Shown piece after piece: positions 40,701 to 47,066 of a stretch of 64,000 bases of DNA. Position 1 is the stretch's first letter; each line of letters begins with the position of its first letter. Source of the stretch: Lytechinus pictus (lineage: Eukaryota; Echinodermata; Echinoidea; Temnopleuroida; Toxopneustidae); contig NC_087247.1 of the NCBI RefSeq assembly GCF_037042905.1, forward strand, positions 36,721,420 to 36,785,419, in the 5' to 3' direction. Under the pieces are notes generated by a model. The model did not search any database and had not been told where the DNA came from. It worked only from the letters and a program-made list of their open reading frames with translations. Both the position numbers and the translations under genes were made by a program.

Positions 40701-43700
40701 ACTATGTGGTGAGTTGACGAACTGATGGACCAAACGATAGTAGACGAGTTGGCAATTAGACAAATTGGAAATAAACCGGGGAAGGGGCCGAAAAATATTT
40801 GCACCCGTATTTTCCACAATCAGCCGCTCAAAGTTAATAGGGGTAGTCCTAACAGTCACTTCTTTATTCTCATTAAACAGCATACACAAAATACAATATA
40901 CAATAATATCATAGCCCCTATAGTGCAAGTGCGAAGCGCGAGCTAAAATATTTTTGAAATTTCATGTTTTTTATCCTCAAAATTGAACATTCTGGGCAAT
41001 GTTTGTGAACTTGAACAAGATGCGTATTTTACTAAAATTGCTGCGAGCGCGAAGGAGCAAAAAAAAAGTAAGTAAGAAAAGAGAGAAATATACGTTCTGG
41101 CCTGATCGAAAAGGGACTTGCTAATGGCGGTTTACAGTTAGCCAAAAAGACAATGCATATTTCAATCAAAATAATGCGAGCGCAAAGCTCGAGCTAAAAT
41201 GTTTGAAATTCTGACCATAAAAATGGACATTCCAAGCACTTTGTGTATGAACAGAACACAGTGGGAGCACGAAGCGTGAGCGGATAACAATTGAGATATA
41301 TAGACCTAAAAGGAACACTATTTTATATTTATGTTTTCTAAATCGTGAAAAGGGTGGGTAATTGGTTACCGTCTTACATTATTTTATAATGCAAGAGCGA
41401 GAAGAATATTTTTTATATTCTAATCTGAAGCGAGATAATTTAAGCATGCTGTTTTCAATAAAGGATAAGCAGCCCGTCTCAATAAACATGCGTGTTCTAG
41501 AATTTGTGCATTCTTAATACACTTTTTACCACGGAAATCAATAATGCGAGCGCGAAGCGCGAACTGATAATATTGGATATTCCGATGTGAAAAGGTCAAA
41601 TTAAGCACAATATAGGTGGTTTGAATAAAAATGAATAAAACGGCTATTTCGACTCTCCGTACGGCCGCCGCAGAGCAAATGTGACCGAGGTATAAATCAA
41701 AAAGAATAATGAAAGTTCAATGTCCTAGCTGACCGTACAGTATTTGTTTTGTATTTTGACTGCAAAGCTTAAATGTCAAGCTCATATATATCAGCCTATT
41801 GAGCAATATGTACTCATCGAAAATAAGCAATGCGAGTGCGAAGCGCGAGCGAAAATTTCAATTTTGCATGTTCTTTTAAATCATCAAAGTCTCCCCTCCC
41901 TAATTTTATTCACTTTTCTCCCTCCCTTTCCCCCTCTCTTTTCCTTCTGTTTCTTCTTCCTTTCTCCATTTTTTGGTCTTTAATCCGCCAACAGGGAAGG
42001 GGGGATGACCCCCCCCCCTGGATCCTTCTATGGTAGCGATGGGGAAAGCATTTGAATTATTCACCTCACAGTGTTAAACGGGGAAAATAGGAAATGGCTA
42101 AATTTTGAAAATCATTAATGTGGAGCCCTATTCAAGTTTAGTTTCATCTATATACACCTTGACAGGGGCTGATCCAGGATTTTCCAAAGTGGGGGCATTC
42201 AAGACCTAGTATGCTAAGAAAAAATCATTCCATACACAAAATTCCTGGGAAAAGTTGAAAAATAAGTCCTCACTTGAGAATGAACGACAAAATCCACTAA
42301 CAAATATTTGATATATTACGGAAAGGGGCAACTTTATTTTTCTCCGCTTTCCTTATTCCTCATCCATTCCATAGGCAGATCCAGGTGCCGGACCCAATTA
42401 TGGGCGGCGGCAACCCCTCCTACTGGCGGTGCGAAAATTAAAAAGGTAAAAATTGTAGCCCCCCCCCCCATTAGCAAAATTTTGATCTACACCGGGTATT
42501 TGTCTGTCGTACCTCCCAGTAAATGAAATAACAAAAAAAAAAATCACCGTTGCACTAGTATTAAAATTTTTGCGAGTCTTAATTATTTTTCAAATATTTT
42601 TGTTTATAATGGTATTCATTAATTATAATTATAGTGGAGGTTCGCATCCCGAGAATGTGAAATGAAAAAAAGAAAACAAAAATTGCACTGAACAGGAAAC
42701 ACTAAACGTCCTTGTCAATTCCAATTTACTCAAAGTCATTCAAATAAAAAAAATAAGCATCATTTTTTGATACCTTAACTTGTTCATCACGAATACAATG
42801 AAGCCGACAATTATTTGCTTTGTTTTGGATTAATCTTTATAATAATTCACTTCAAATAAAATTTATACATAAACAGGAAAATATCACAGAAAAAAAAATT
42901 AATTGCAGTTGTATAAAACATCATAGAAAATAACATGACAGATAAATTTTATCTCGACAGGCACACTGTTCATTCGATCATAAAACAATCGCGCTGTTTC
43001 ACTCCTTGTACACGCACATCTCTACCAGTGTTGTTTCATCTTCATCTGCCTCAATGGCAAGGACACCAGCATGATTCATTCACTTCAAATAAAATTCATA
43101 CATACATATACAGGAAATATCAAAGAAAATAATATAACAAATCAATTGCAGTTGCATAAAACACGATAGAAAATAACATGGCAGATGAATTTTATCTCGA
43201 CAGGCACACTGTTCATTCGATAATAAAACAATCGCGCTGTTTCACTCCTTGTACACGCACAACTCTATCAGTGTTGTTTCATCTTCATCTGTCCTCAATG
43301 GCAAGGACACCAGCATAATTCATTCACTTCAAATAAAATTCATACATACATATACAGGAAATATCAAAGAAAATAATATAACAAATCAATTGCAGTTGCA
43401 TAAAACACGATAGAAAATAACATGGCAGATGAATTTTATCTCGACAGGCACACTGTTTCATTCGATCATGAAACGATCGCGCTGTTTCACTCATTGTACA
43501 CGCGCAACTCTATCTGAATTGTTTCATCTGTCCTCAATGCGGCAAACACCAGCAGTGCAGTGACGATAATAAGTTGCAGTTGCACGTGCGCGGAGAATGA
43601 ATTAAATTCGGCGGCTGAGTAAAGTCTAGCGAGAAAGGTACGTCACCAGCGAACTTCACGATAGACCACGCCTACTTGCCGAGGTAACCAACGTTGATTG

Positions 43701-44745
43701 ACGGCCCATTTTGTTTTTTGAGTAGTATGAAAAAGTGCAAGCATGTATAAACTTCATTTTAGTTTGAATTCATTAAAAAAACAAATTTTTCTTCTAATAT
43801 AGATGTTTCAAACATATTCCATGTGGAAAACATAATTTTTAAAACATTTATTGCTATATTTTTATCATGAAAAAAAAATTTCTTACGCAACAACAAGTAT
43901 GATATGTGTGGGCAAGAGAACTACCGTTTTAGTCATAAAGCATATTTTTTTTTTTTTTATTGTGAGCCTACTCAAAGGATTTTTGTATATTTTTATGAAT
44001 TTCCAGACCAAGTTCAACAGCGCCGTCTCGAGCTTGCAATAGCGCATGCGATCGCACGCATTTTTCTCCATAGCGAATACACGCGACGAAACTCTGTGGA
44101 TTTCTCGTGGATTTAACCTCCAAACGTCACTTTCGATACCACATGAAGGTAAGACACTTCATCCCACATAAGTTAATTTAAATGTAGAAAAGACAGGGCC
44201 TAATTTTTTTCACTAAGATGAACTAATTTGCTGAGGAAAAGCATTTCAATGCTCATTTTTGCCGTCGAGAACAGACGATGGTGGCAATGCACACTGTTTA
44301 CGCACTTGCAATTGGCTTTTCATTTGCCCATAGCAATTTTGCTCAGTGGATCGGCCGACCTTTTGGTAACTCTAATACATGCTAATGTTTGGACCTCATT
44401 GGGTACTAGGAGTGAAGAAAATCAAGCATTTGTCCCATAGGGCATAGAAAATCAAGCATTTGTCACATAGAATGCCAAAACTTGCCACACATGGAGATGT
44501 AACTGAGAACAAGGTTATATCATAACCTTGTTCATTGAATTAGCCGTTTAGGCTTTAATTTGGATGAGTCCTGTCGATTTCTACTTACGCAGATGTCTAC
44601 CAGTGGGACTGTACACAGCATTACCAACTTATTTGTTCATCTAGAACTTAAATACGAGTATTAATAACGTACCAAGAGATGTTTTTCCGCTGTCAACATG
44701 ACCAAGGACTCCAACGTTGAAGTTCAATAATTTTGTTTCTGCCAT
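9641..44745 (-). CDS. EEFSEC: Selenocysteine-specific elongation factor eEFSec (16 coding exons)
   Basis: This GTPase delivers Sec-tRNA to ribosomes at UGA codons recoded by a SECIS element. Coding exons on the minus strand in transcript order: 44673-44745, 26596-26679, 25937-26056, 25212-25282, 24658-24756, 24281-24412, 23352-23492, 15570-15747, 14892-14960, 14256-14345, 13511-13726, 12757-12815, 12233-12304, 11122-11278, 10418-10492, 9641-9759. They sum to 1755 bases, or 584 residues plus stop; human eEFSec is about 596. Visible motifs: G1 GHVDSGKT (15-22), G2 RGIT (46-49), G3 DCPGH (79-83), G4 NKVD (133-136) and a VAAKPGG G5-like loop (171-177), followed by EF-Tu-like barrel domains and the C-terminal domain IV with GRSLFKKETN and the final RFKRYIYDAKKQMIQK. 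All junctions keep frame. Fourteen introns are GT-AG and one is AT-AC. The start is the first ATG before the G domain, matching the family N-terminus. The gene looks intact. Confidence 0.96.
10218..10380. mobile_element. 163-bp MITE with CAGGGG ends
   Basis: It begins CAGGGGAGTGTTTCAT and ends ATGAAACGCCCCCCTG, which is its inverted counterpart with small differences. Internally, GGACTTGTCGGATAAAACGT and CCGACAAGTCC form a second dyad. It lies between EEFSEC exons 15 and 16. CAGGG-like ends occur in hAT elements, but no 8-bp target duplication is visible, so the superfamily is open. Confidence 0.75.
10418..10492 (-). CDS. EEFSEC: EEFSEC coding exon 15
   Basis: Residues 521-545, ending GGKKKGKRAKA, a basic stretch where the human protein also has a lysine/arginine-rich segment. 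Donor GTAATG. Confidence 0.9.
11122..11278 (-). CDS. EEFSEC: EEFSEC coding exon 14
   Basis: Residues 469-520, CVIGRSLFKKETNLQTF through GFGQSGKFKVRIP, the best conserved part of domain IV. Donor GTAAGA. Confidence 0.95.
11750..12080. mobile_element. Foldback repeat of degenerate about 20-bp GTC-CAATT-type units (copy 1)
   Basis: The left half has short units such as CATTTAGTCTACCATCAGTT and GGTCTAATTCCCATTTCGTC; the right half carries their complements (GGAAATTAGACCAACTGGTA). The whole folds about a centre near 11940. Copies or fragments recur at 23635-23765 and 40378-40770. No coding sequence. Confidence 0.8.
12233..12304 (-). CDS. EEFSEC: EEFSEC coding exon 13
   Basis: Residues 445-468, LPKLKIYKTKQREGLVDR, start of the C-terminal region. 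Phase 0 at both ends. Confidence 0.94.
12757..12815 (-). CDS. EEFSEC: EEFSEC coding exon 12 (starts after the AT-AC intron)
   Basis: Residues 425-444, ANTCRLAFHGKLLNAITDK after the split His codon. The join gives DIHANTCRLAFHG against human DIHTNTCRLAFHG. Donor GTAAGA. Confidence 0.93.
12816..13510 (-). other. EEFSEC: U12-type AT-AC intron of EEFSEC
   Basis: On the minus strand the intron starts ATATCCTTTT (13510 down to 13501), the U12 AT-AC donor consensus, and ends TTTTCTGCAC before exon 12. A branch-site match TTTTCTTGAC (plus-strand 12829-12838) places its adenosine about 14-15 bases before the AC. Protein alignment fixes the junction inside a His codon, leaving no GT-AG alternative that keeps frame. 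It would be spliced by the minor spliceosome. Confidence 0.92.
13511..13726 (-). CDS. EEFSEC: EEFSEC coding exon 11 (ends at the AT-AC intron)
   Basis: Residues 353-424, with an acidic linker and then QQWALLEFEKPVACPRNCLV and KLDTDIH. No GT donor exists where the family alignment stops; the sequence there is ATATCCTTTT. Confidence 0.93.
14256..14345 (-). CDS. EEFSEC: EEFSEC coding exon 10
   Basis: Residues 323-352, beginning VTMGHETVM, the counterpart of human VGHETVMGRL. Donor GTAGG, phase 1. Confidence 0.93.
14724..14790. repeat. Near-perfect 31-bp hairpin in an EEFSEC intron
   Basis: CTAATGCACAAAGTTGTATA and the rest of the arm (14724-14754) are inverted at 14760-14790 with one mismatch, around a 5-base loop. 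It lies in the intron between exons 9 and 10. It could be a tiny MITE core or a small-RNA-type hairpin. Confidence 0.9.
14892..14960 (-). CDS. EEFSEC: EEFSEC coding exon 9
   Basis: Residues 300-322, AAIVSVHRIPYFKG and ATKAKFH, start of domain III. Donor GTATGT, phase 1 at both ends. Confidence 0.93.
15194..15316. repeat. 36-bp tandem repeat, about 3.4 copies
   Basis: Units like TTGTAAATATGTTCATTTTT followed by ATACACACACTCATT repeat with substitutions. The open frame across it on the minus strand (NEYIYKNEH-like) is low complexity and not a gene. Confidence 0.8.
15570..15747 (-). CDS. EEFSEC: EEFSEC coding exon 8
   Basis: Residues 241-299, including RKVKSMQMFRKPV and CVTQFDPKLLERGLVSAPG of domain II. 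It is separated from exon 7 by 7.6 kb that holds a large element. Confidence 0.95.
16475..17480. repeat. 220-235-bp tandem repeats
   Basis: AAAATCCATGTCATTTTCAT recurs near 16493, 16728, 16961, 17180 and 17400, each time followed at similar distance by GGGGTCCATGTGCTCGTTTT-type sequence and GTGTCCAAAGTGTTGCGAGT. A related unit sits at about 22520-22640, near the opposite end of the same element. Confidence 0.88.
18600..21600. repeat. Diverged large direct repeats
   Basis: The block with AGGCCTATGCTTGCACCATC and GCCAGACACAGATGCTAACT occurs at about 18830-19000 and again at about 20105-20285. The block with GATTTGAAAATCTTT and TCTTTTGAAAATGCCATCTC occurs at about 18655, 19570 and 21390. TTTTGAATACGTTTTG-type joints recur at about 19742 and 21545. 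These are multiple diverged copies of roughly 0.9-1.8-kb spacing. Confidence 0.75.
22120..22395 (+). mobile_element. tRNA-derived SINE
   Basis: The head has an A-box-like GATTAGTGGATTAGTC and a perfect B box GGTTCGAATCC (22174-22184). A tRNA-unrelated body follows, ending GCGCAATATAAATATCCTAT and an AT-rich tail. The head does not fold as a working tRNA (the anticodon stem is unpaired), so I call it a SINE and not a tRNA gene. Confidence 0.8.
23352..23492 (-). CDS. EEFSEC: EEFSEC coding exon 7
   Basis: Residues 194-240: start of domain II, with PKRDSSGPFLYSVDHCF and RGQGTVMTGTVLSG. Donor GTAAGT, phase 0. Confidence 0.95.
23635..23765. mobile_element. Foldback GTC-CAATT repeat fragment (copy 2)
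   Basis: TTTGGTCCACTATCAATTTG, GGTCTAATTGTCACTTGGTC and similar short units match one arm of the element at 11750-12080. Only one orientation is present, so this is a half element. Between EEFSEC exons 6 and 7. Confidence 0.75.
23858..24126. mobile_element. MITE with GGTCCCACTG ends
   Basis: Left end AAAGGCTTGGTCCCACTG and right end CAGTGGGACTGGGCCTTA are inverted with a few differences. TTAA follows the right end and CTAA precedes the left one, which may be a decayed TTAA duplication. Overlapping frames on both strands here are coincidental. It lies between EEFSEC exons 6 and 7. Confidence 0.75.
24281..24412 (-). CDS. EEFSEC: EEFSEC coding exon 6
   Basis: Residues 150-193, from MTKRMLKTLEPTKF to GAQGIQTLIE, including the VAAKPGG loop. 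Donor GTGAGA. The open frames on the opposite strand here are shadows. Confidence 0.95.
24658..24756 (-). CDS. EEFSEC: EEFSEC coding exon 5
   Basis: Residues 117-149, containing the guanine-specificity motif NKVD (133-136). Phase 0 at both ends, with a strong polypyrimidine acceptor. Confidence 0.95.
25212..25282 (-). CDS. EEFSEC: EEFSEC coding exon 4
   Basis: Residues 93-116, AQIIDLMMLVIDVTKGMQTQ SAE, nearly identical to the vertebrate protein. Donor GTAAAG. Confidence 0.95.
25937..26056 (-). CDS. EEFSEC: EEFSEC coding exon 3
   Basis: Residues 53-92, ending VDCPGHASLIKTIIG, the G3 motif. The donor is GTAAGG. The insert before G3 (SVDVPDHISTSDYNK) is much shorter than the proline- and glutamate-rich insert of human eEFSec and accounts for most of the length difference. 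Confidence 0.95.
26596..26679 (-). CDS. EEFSEC: EEFSEC coding exon 2
   Basis: Residues 25-52, including the switch I sequence ERGITLDL. Acceptor ATAG and donor GTAAGT are both clear. It joins exon 1 in phase to restore SLAKTLSTTAS. Confidence 0.95.
27248..27362. repeat. Imperfect inverted repeat (hairpin)
   Basis: GGAAAGAGTTCCTTTTGC with CACCCAAAATT downstream is mirrored by AATTTGGGTGG and GCAAAAGGAACTCTTCCC. The arms are about 40 bp with a short centre. Probably a small MITE in EEFSEC intron 1. Confidence 0.75.
27550..28312. mobile_element. TTAA-flanked foldback MITE with AGGGATGGTCC ends
   Basis: TTAA then AGGGATGGTCC opens the element (TTAA 27546-27549), and GGACCATCCCT then TTAA closes it (28313-28316). 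Arms of about 180 bp (27550-27735 and about 27945-28129) are inverted and contain GTCGTCATGAATATTC. A second GGACCATCCC at about 28119-28129 marks an inner right end, leaving about 180 bp of extra sequence before the outer one, so this may be two overlapping elements. In EEFSEC intron 1. Confidence 0.85.
28143..28166. repeat. 24-bp perfect palindrome
   Basis: GCGAGGTTAGTA is followed at once by its reverse complement. It sits in the extra segment of the MITE at 27550-28312. Confidence 0.9.
28597..29350 (+). pseudogene. 5'-truncated LINE reverse-transcriptase C-terminus
   Basis: The reading frames give LEAWAEKWQLRFHPDKCTVL, ERDLGVQVDSRLSFKEHI, then after a frameshift near 28910 GEQRRIESVQRRATKLIPG, LSYSERLRLLKLPSLSHRRT and RGDMIDVYKYLHG, then after a second frameshift near 29215 FFFANRVIDVWNSLPKDVV and AFKNRLDKHWE. 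This is the conserved thumb and C-terminal part of CR1/Rex/L2-type non-LTR reverse transcriptases. The catalytic core is missing. A T run, an apparent 3' UTR and a TAAAC repeat tail follow to about 29555. Confidence 0.9.
29351..29556 (+). mobile_element. 3' tail of the LINE with TAAAC microsatellite
   Basis: After the frame ends there is a T run (about 29378-29398), about 150 bp of unique sequence and a terminal AGTAAACTAAACTAAACTAA. This fits the simple-repeat tail of a non-LTR element on the plus strand. Confidence 0.7.
29954..32331. repeat. 287-bp tandem array (8 copies) with internal inverted repeats
   Basis: Eight units recur at 287-bp steps (the landmark TTGGACAGTCTTAAC at 30073, 30360, 30647, 30934, 31221, 31508, 31795 and 32080), almost identical. 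One unit has a 4-base loss and a 2-base gain. Each unit carries TACTCCTCGTTATCCAAGTC near its start and inverted versions (GGGGACTCGGATCACGAGGA and GGGGACTTGGATCACGAGTA) inside and at its end, so each copy can fold. A partial unit with the same signature precedes the array. The 62-codon frame repeated in each unit starts at TTG, and 287 is not a multiple of three; I regard it as noncoding. Confidence 0.95.
32335..33000. repeat. 65-85-bp array of ACGAAATAAAGCAA / GATTTATTTAGTA motifs
   Basis: ACGAAATAAAGCAA-type motifs occur near 32352, 32418, 32487, 32555, 32621, 32707, 32776, 32839 and 32924, with GATTTATTTAGTA or close relatives between them. The alternation of flanks (AATGGAGACTG or AAATTTTATATTG) suggests a three-unit period of about 205-220 bp. 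It directly abuts the 287-bp array. Confidence 0.88.
33329..33413 (-). other. Candidate orphan first exon inside EEFSEC intron 1
   Basis: An ATG (33411-33413) opens MQLSMATWFVARFETNPWEF followed by LRKYIKRT and runs into a good donor, G|GTGAGT, in phase 1. A second ATG in the same frame begins MATWF. It lies in a non-repetitive island (about 33100-33950) between two repeat arrays. I do not recognise the protein and found no convincing next exon of its own. EEFSEC exon 2 begins in the matching phase, so an alternative first exon is possible. This rests on one exon only. Confidence 0.3.
33952..36020. repeat. 2.1-kb near-palindrome of GCGAACTAGTTCGC units
   Basis: The outer arms match: GATGGCAAATATAGCGATCT, the TATATATAAGCG dyad and GCCATCTCCTTGTATTAGTC on the left (33975-34050) are inverted at about 35940-36012. 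Between them lie about 30 units of about 57 bp, each with TAGCGAACTAGTTCGCTA (itself palindromic) and GATCTCCTCTATATA on the left or its complement on the right. The units flip orientation at a 28-bp perfect palindrome at 35070-35097. Probable giant foldback element; no coding potential. Confidence 0.93.
36021..36560. other. Unique-looking intronic DNA
   Basis: No repeat unit or supported exon is visible. Short frames occur on both strands near 36100-36430, but none has a recognisable protein or clear splice context. Confidence 0.4.
36560..37110. repeat. G-run / C-run rich repeat block
   Basis: Many runs of 7-12 G or C alternate with AAATTTTAGG- or AAATTTAGGGGGGC-type sequence in both orientations, so the block is a set of imperfect inverted repeats. 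It opens with GGTCCGGGATTTCCAAAGGG near 36655, an edge also seen near 38508 and 42170. Confidence 0.7.
37564..37861. mobile_element. Element bounded by AGCGTACCTA / TAGGTACGCCACT with T runs
   Basis: CTAGCGTACCTACGG on the left is inverted as CCTAGGTACGCCACTGG on the right. G and C runs lie just inside, and two copies of TTGAAGACC, a long T run and GCTTGTCAAATTTTTT lie within (about 37680-37815). A similar GTGGCGTAACAGGCGGGGGG edge occurs at 46827. Confidence 0.7.
38500..42035. repeat. Region studded with GCGAGCGCGAAGCGCGAGC motifs
   Basis: The motif or a mutated form appears near 38779, 38858, 38980, 39100, 39201, 39320, 39481, 39808, 40927, 41042, 41174, 41262, 41543 and 41829, usually after AAT and before an A/T-rich stretch, roughly every 80-330 bp. 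Edges resemble GGATCCAGCTTTCGCCAAAG with a G run (38510) and a C run with TGGATCC (42008-42025). The foldback at 40378-40770 and low-complexity DNA interrupt it. It looks like a decayed tandem repeat. Confidence 0.75.
40378..40770. mobile_element. Foldback GTC-CAATT repeat (copy 3)
   Basis: Short units (CAATTCGTCTACGGCCAACT, CACTTTGTCTAATAACCATC) on the left and complements on the right (GATGAAATGGTATATGGACC, GACGAGTTGGCAATTAGACA) fold about a centre near 40580. Same family as 11750-12080. A G run with GATCTATCGCCAAT precedes it. Confidence 0.8.
42850..43560. repeat. About 242-bp tandem triplicate
   Basis: AAACAATCGCGCTGTTTCAC recurs near 42985 and 43227 and, mutated, near 43470, with shared flanks (GAATTTTATCTCGACAGGCA, CACTTCAAATAAAATTCATA, TTGTTTCATCTTCATCTG). 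The third copy is truncated and more diverged. No coding frame persists. Confidence 0.92.
43561..44672. other. EEFSEC intron 1, exon-proximal part
   Basis: About 1.1 kb with no recognised repeat or exon. The C+G and CpG content looks higher around 43580-43700 and 44020-44110 than nearby. A 27-base hairpin (44507-44533) lies close to exon 1. Confidence 0.4.
44507..44533. repeat. 12-bp-arm hairpin near EEFSEC exon 1
   Basis: GAACAAGGTTAT and its exact reverse complement flank a 3-base loop ATC, about 140 bases inside intron 1 from the donor. Confidence 0.85.
44673..44745 (-). CDS. EEFSEC: EEFSEC coding exon 1
   Basis: Residues 1-24: the initiator ATG (43-45 of the 447xx block) and the P-loop GHVDSGKT. 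It ends in phase 1 at G|GTACGT. The next coding exon lies 18 kb away. Confidence 0.95.
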
Positions 44746-45080
44746 TTGTTCAAATATTCAACTTTCTTTCCCCCGATGAACTTGTCAACACAACAGGAGA
44801 CCTTCTGCTTCCTTTCACAGCTATGACGAGAGAGGGCGCCGACACAAACACAATTGTCGTCTGCCAGTTCTAAGTACTGTGACCGAATTCACAATTTTTA
44901 AAGCATTTCTGTTTATTTCTTTTATGGTAACTCCCACAGGAACTCGGCAGGACAGCGTTGCTGGTAAACGCCAAGCTGGTATATAACCAATTACCTAGGA
45001 AACATTTAAACGTCTAGGTTAATCAGTCATAGTGGCTGACCTTATAGATGACAGATATTACTCTCGTGCCTTTTTATCAA
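44746..45080 (-). promoter_or_regulatory. EEFSEC upstream / presumed promoter region
   Basis: This stretch lies directly 5' of the EEFSEC start codon on the minus strand. It should contain the 5' UTR and promoter. I see no TATA box that would fix a start site; GACGAGAGAGGGCGCC near 44825 is the most C+G-rich patch. Positional call only. Confidence 0.35.
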
Positions 45081-45084
45081 AGTG

Positions 45085-45180
45085 GAGACAATGGCAGAAT
45101 GTGGATTCGAACTCACAACGGGCTCACAACCTTGCGATTGTGAGTCCAACACTCTAACCACTGGACCATACGACCCGACT
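45085..45180 (-). mobile_element. tRNA-like SINE head or tRNA pseudogene
   Basis: On the minus strand, TGGTCCAGTGGTTAGAGTG is A-box-like and AGTTCGAATCC (plus 45103-45113) is a B box. CTCACAATCGCAAGGTTGTGAG-like sequence between them forms a hairpin that is not a normal anticodon arm. The acceptor stem does not pair, and the T stem has an extra base. Not a functional tRNA. Confidence 0.7.
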
Positions 45181-45981
45181 TGGATAAAATGGTAAATTAA
45201 TGTCGGCTTTATGGTAAAAATAGAAGAATATTACAAAATGAACATACTTTTAGTATAGATGGAGATGGGTTGTTTATGATCATTAATCAACTGCTCCAAT
45301 GCTATATTTGATACGAACATGAAGAAACCACCCATTTAGGCCTACATGTGTGTGCATGGAAAAACATTAATTTTGAAGTAAAATTTACCAAAATGAAGTT
45401 ACTGATTATAATGAAAGAGCTTTTTTTTTCATAGATCAAAGCCCTAATTGCTCCTCTATCAGAACATAGGTTCAAGATCAGACGCTGCAGACGACACCAA
45501 AATGAATGTTTTGTTCATGCTTTAAAGCGAATACATGTAGGCCGATAGACATTGTTTGTTTGGTTTTTTTACTGGCATTGGAGTTATTGCATATCCAAAC
45601 CCTTATGCTCCTATTAATAAAGAATAACTAACAAAACAAAACGAAATTATAGCCTCCCTACAAGAACAAGGCCTTACCTGTTTGGAAAGTCGCAACATGA
45701 TACGAATACTCTGCCCCCTCAAAATGTTGGCTCGTCACGCCATTTCCATTGGTATGACCTCGAACGGTCCGATATTTTGACTACCTAAATCTCAAACTGA
45801 CGAAAGCCTTTAGATGGTTGATTTGGTAGGGTCATGCAGCCATGCTAAAGCTTGAAAGGCAAACATTTTTCTTGACCATTAGAGGGATTCCACACTTGGA
45901 AACAATGTTGTCTTATAGAAGGAAGAAAATATTAGGAAATCGCATAGTGAAGGATGAACTGATAAATCGGAGTAGACTTAA

Positions 45982-46503
45982 AAGCCAAATCCACCCCAGA
46001 AAAAATGTTGATTTGAATCAATTGAGAAAAATCAGACAAGCATAATGCTGAAGATTTCATCAAAATTGGATGTAAAACAAGAAAGTTATGACATTTTAAA
46101 TTTTCGCTTATTTTTCACAAGATAGTTATATGCTTAATTTAGTCACATGTAAAAGAGAGAGTTGATGATGTTGTTTGAATTATACAGTATTTCAATCTTT
46201 ACAGATTTGACAATAAGGACCAACTTGATTGAACTATAAAATGTTAAACAATGGTACTTCAACATGTTCAGGGAGAAATAAAGCTTTGTTTTACAGGACA
46301 GTGAGGAGAAAATTAGAGTATTTCATATAATAAAATACAAAAGAAATAGTGAGTGATGTCATCAATTCCGACCGGGATGTGAAATTAAGCGAGACTGATA
46401 ACTTTCTTATTTTACATCTGATTTTGATGGAATTTTTAGTGTTATGCTTGTTGTATTGTTCTCTTTTTATTTAAATCGACTTTTTGTTGGGGTGGATTTG
46501 TCA
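45982..46503. mobile_element. MITE, TTAA-flanked (copy 2)
   Basis: Same family as 2491-3097. The left end AAGCCAAATCCACCCC follows TTAA (45978-45981), and the right end GGGGTGGATTTGTCA precedes TTAA (46504-46507). The arms are more diverged and about 85 bp shorter overall. Confidence 0.85.
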
Positions 46504-46826
46504 TTAAAAAAGTCCTGTGGAGTAGCCCCTATCCTACACCCACTGATCTTTTCCTACACCGCAATTATGGCGATGACATTACATACTGTGCAGTTTTATT
46601 TATTATTCTTCAAACTGACCTTTCTGCTTCTATTTTCCCCTGTCTTTGAAAAAATCAAATTCCTTTTTATTTTTGTTGGATTATCATTTAGACATATTCA
46701 AAAGCACAACAAAAGAAAAATAACGAGTTTAATTCCTTTTTGCATGATTATTCAAACAACTTGAGTCACAGATTTTATTCACTGTGAATTTAAAATCATG
46801 CAGTTTGCATGATTCATATTAACGCA

Positions 46827-47066
46827 GTGGCGTAACAGGCGGGGGGCAAGCTGCCCCCCCTGGCGGATTTCACCGAGAAAATTGAAGAAAAAACGGGGAA
46901 AAAAGAAAAGGGAGGGAGAAAGAAAGGGAAAGGGGAAGGAATTAAAGAGGAAAAGGAAAGGAGGAAAAGGAAAGGGAAAGGGAAAGGGAAACGTGAAAAG
47001 AAAACGAAGAAGAAAAATATTTGTAATGGAAAAGGAAGGAAAGCGGGAAAGGGAACGAAAGAACAT
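46827..47066. repeat. GGGGGGCAAGCTGCCCCCC edge and purine-rich tract
   Basis: A palindromic edge with G and C runs (about 46838-46860, AAGCT core) adjoins a strand-asymmetric GGAAAGGGAAAGGG-type purine tract (46880-47065). The frames read across it (KRKGGKGKGKG, or the FPFPFP reverse) are low complexity. A related edge occurs inverted near 48955-48995. Confidence 0.75.

Noticed and set aside
45085..45180. A tRNA gene on the minus strand
   Set aside because: A and B boxes are recognisable but the acceptor and anticodon stems do not pair and the T stem has an extra base.
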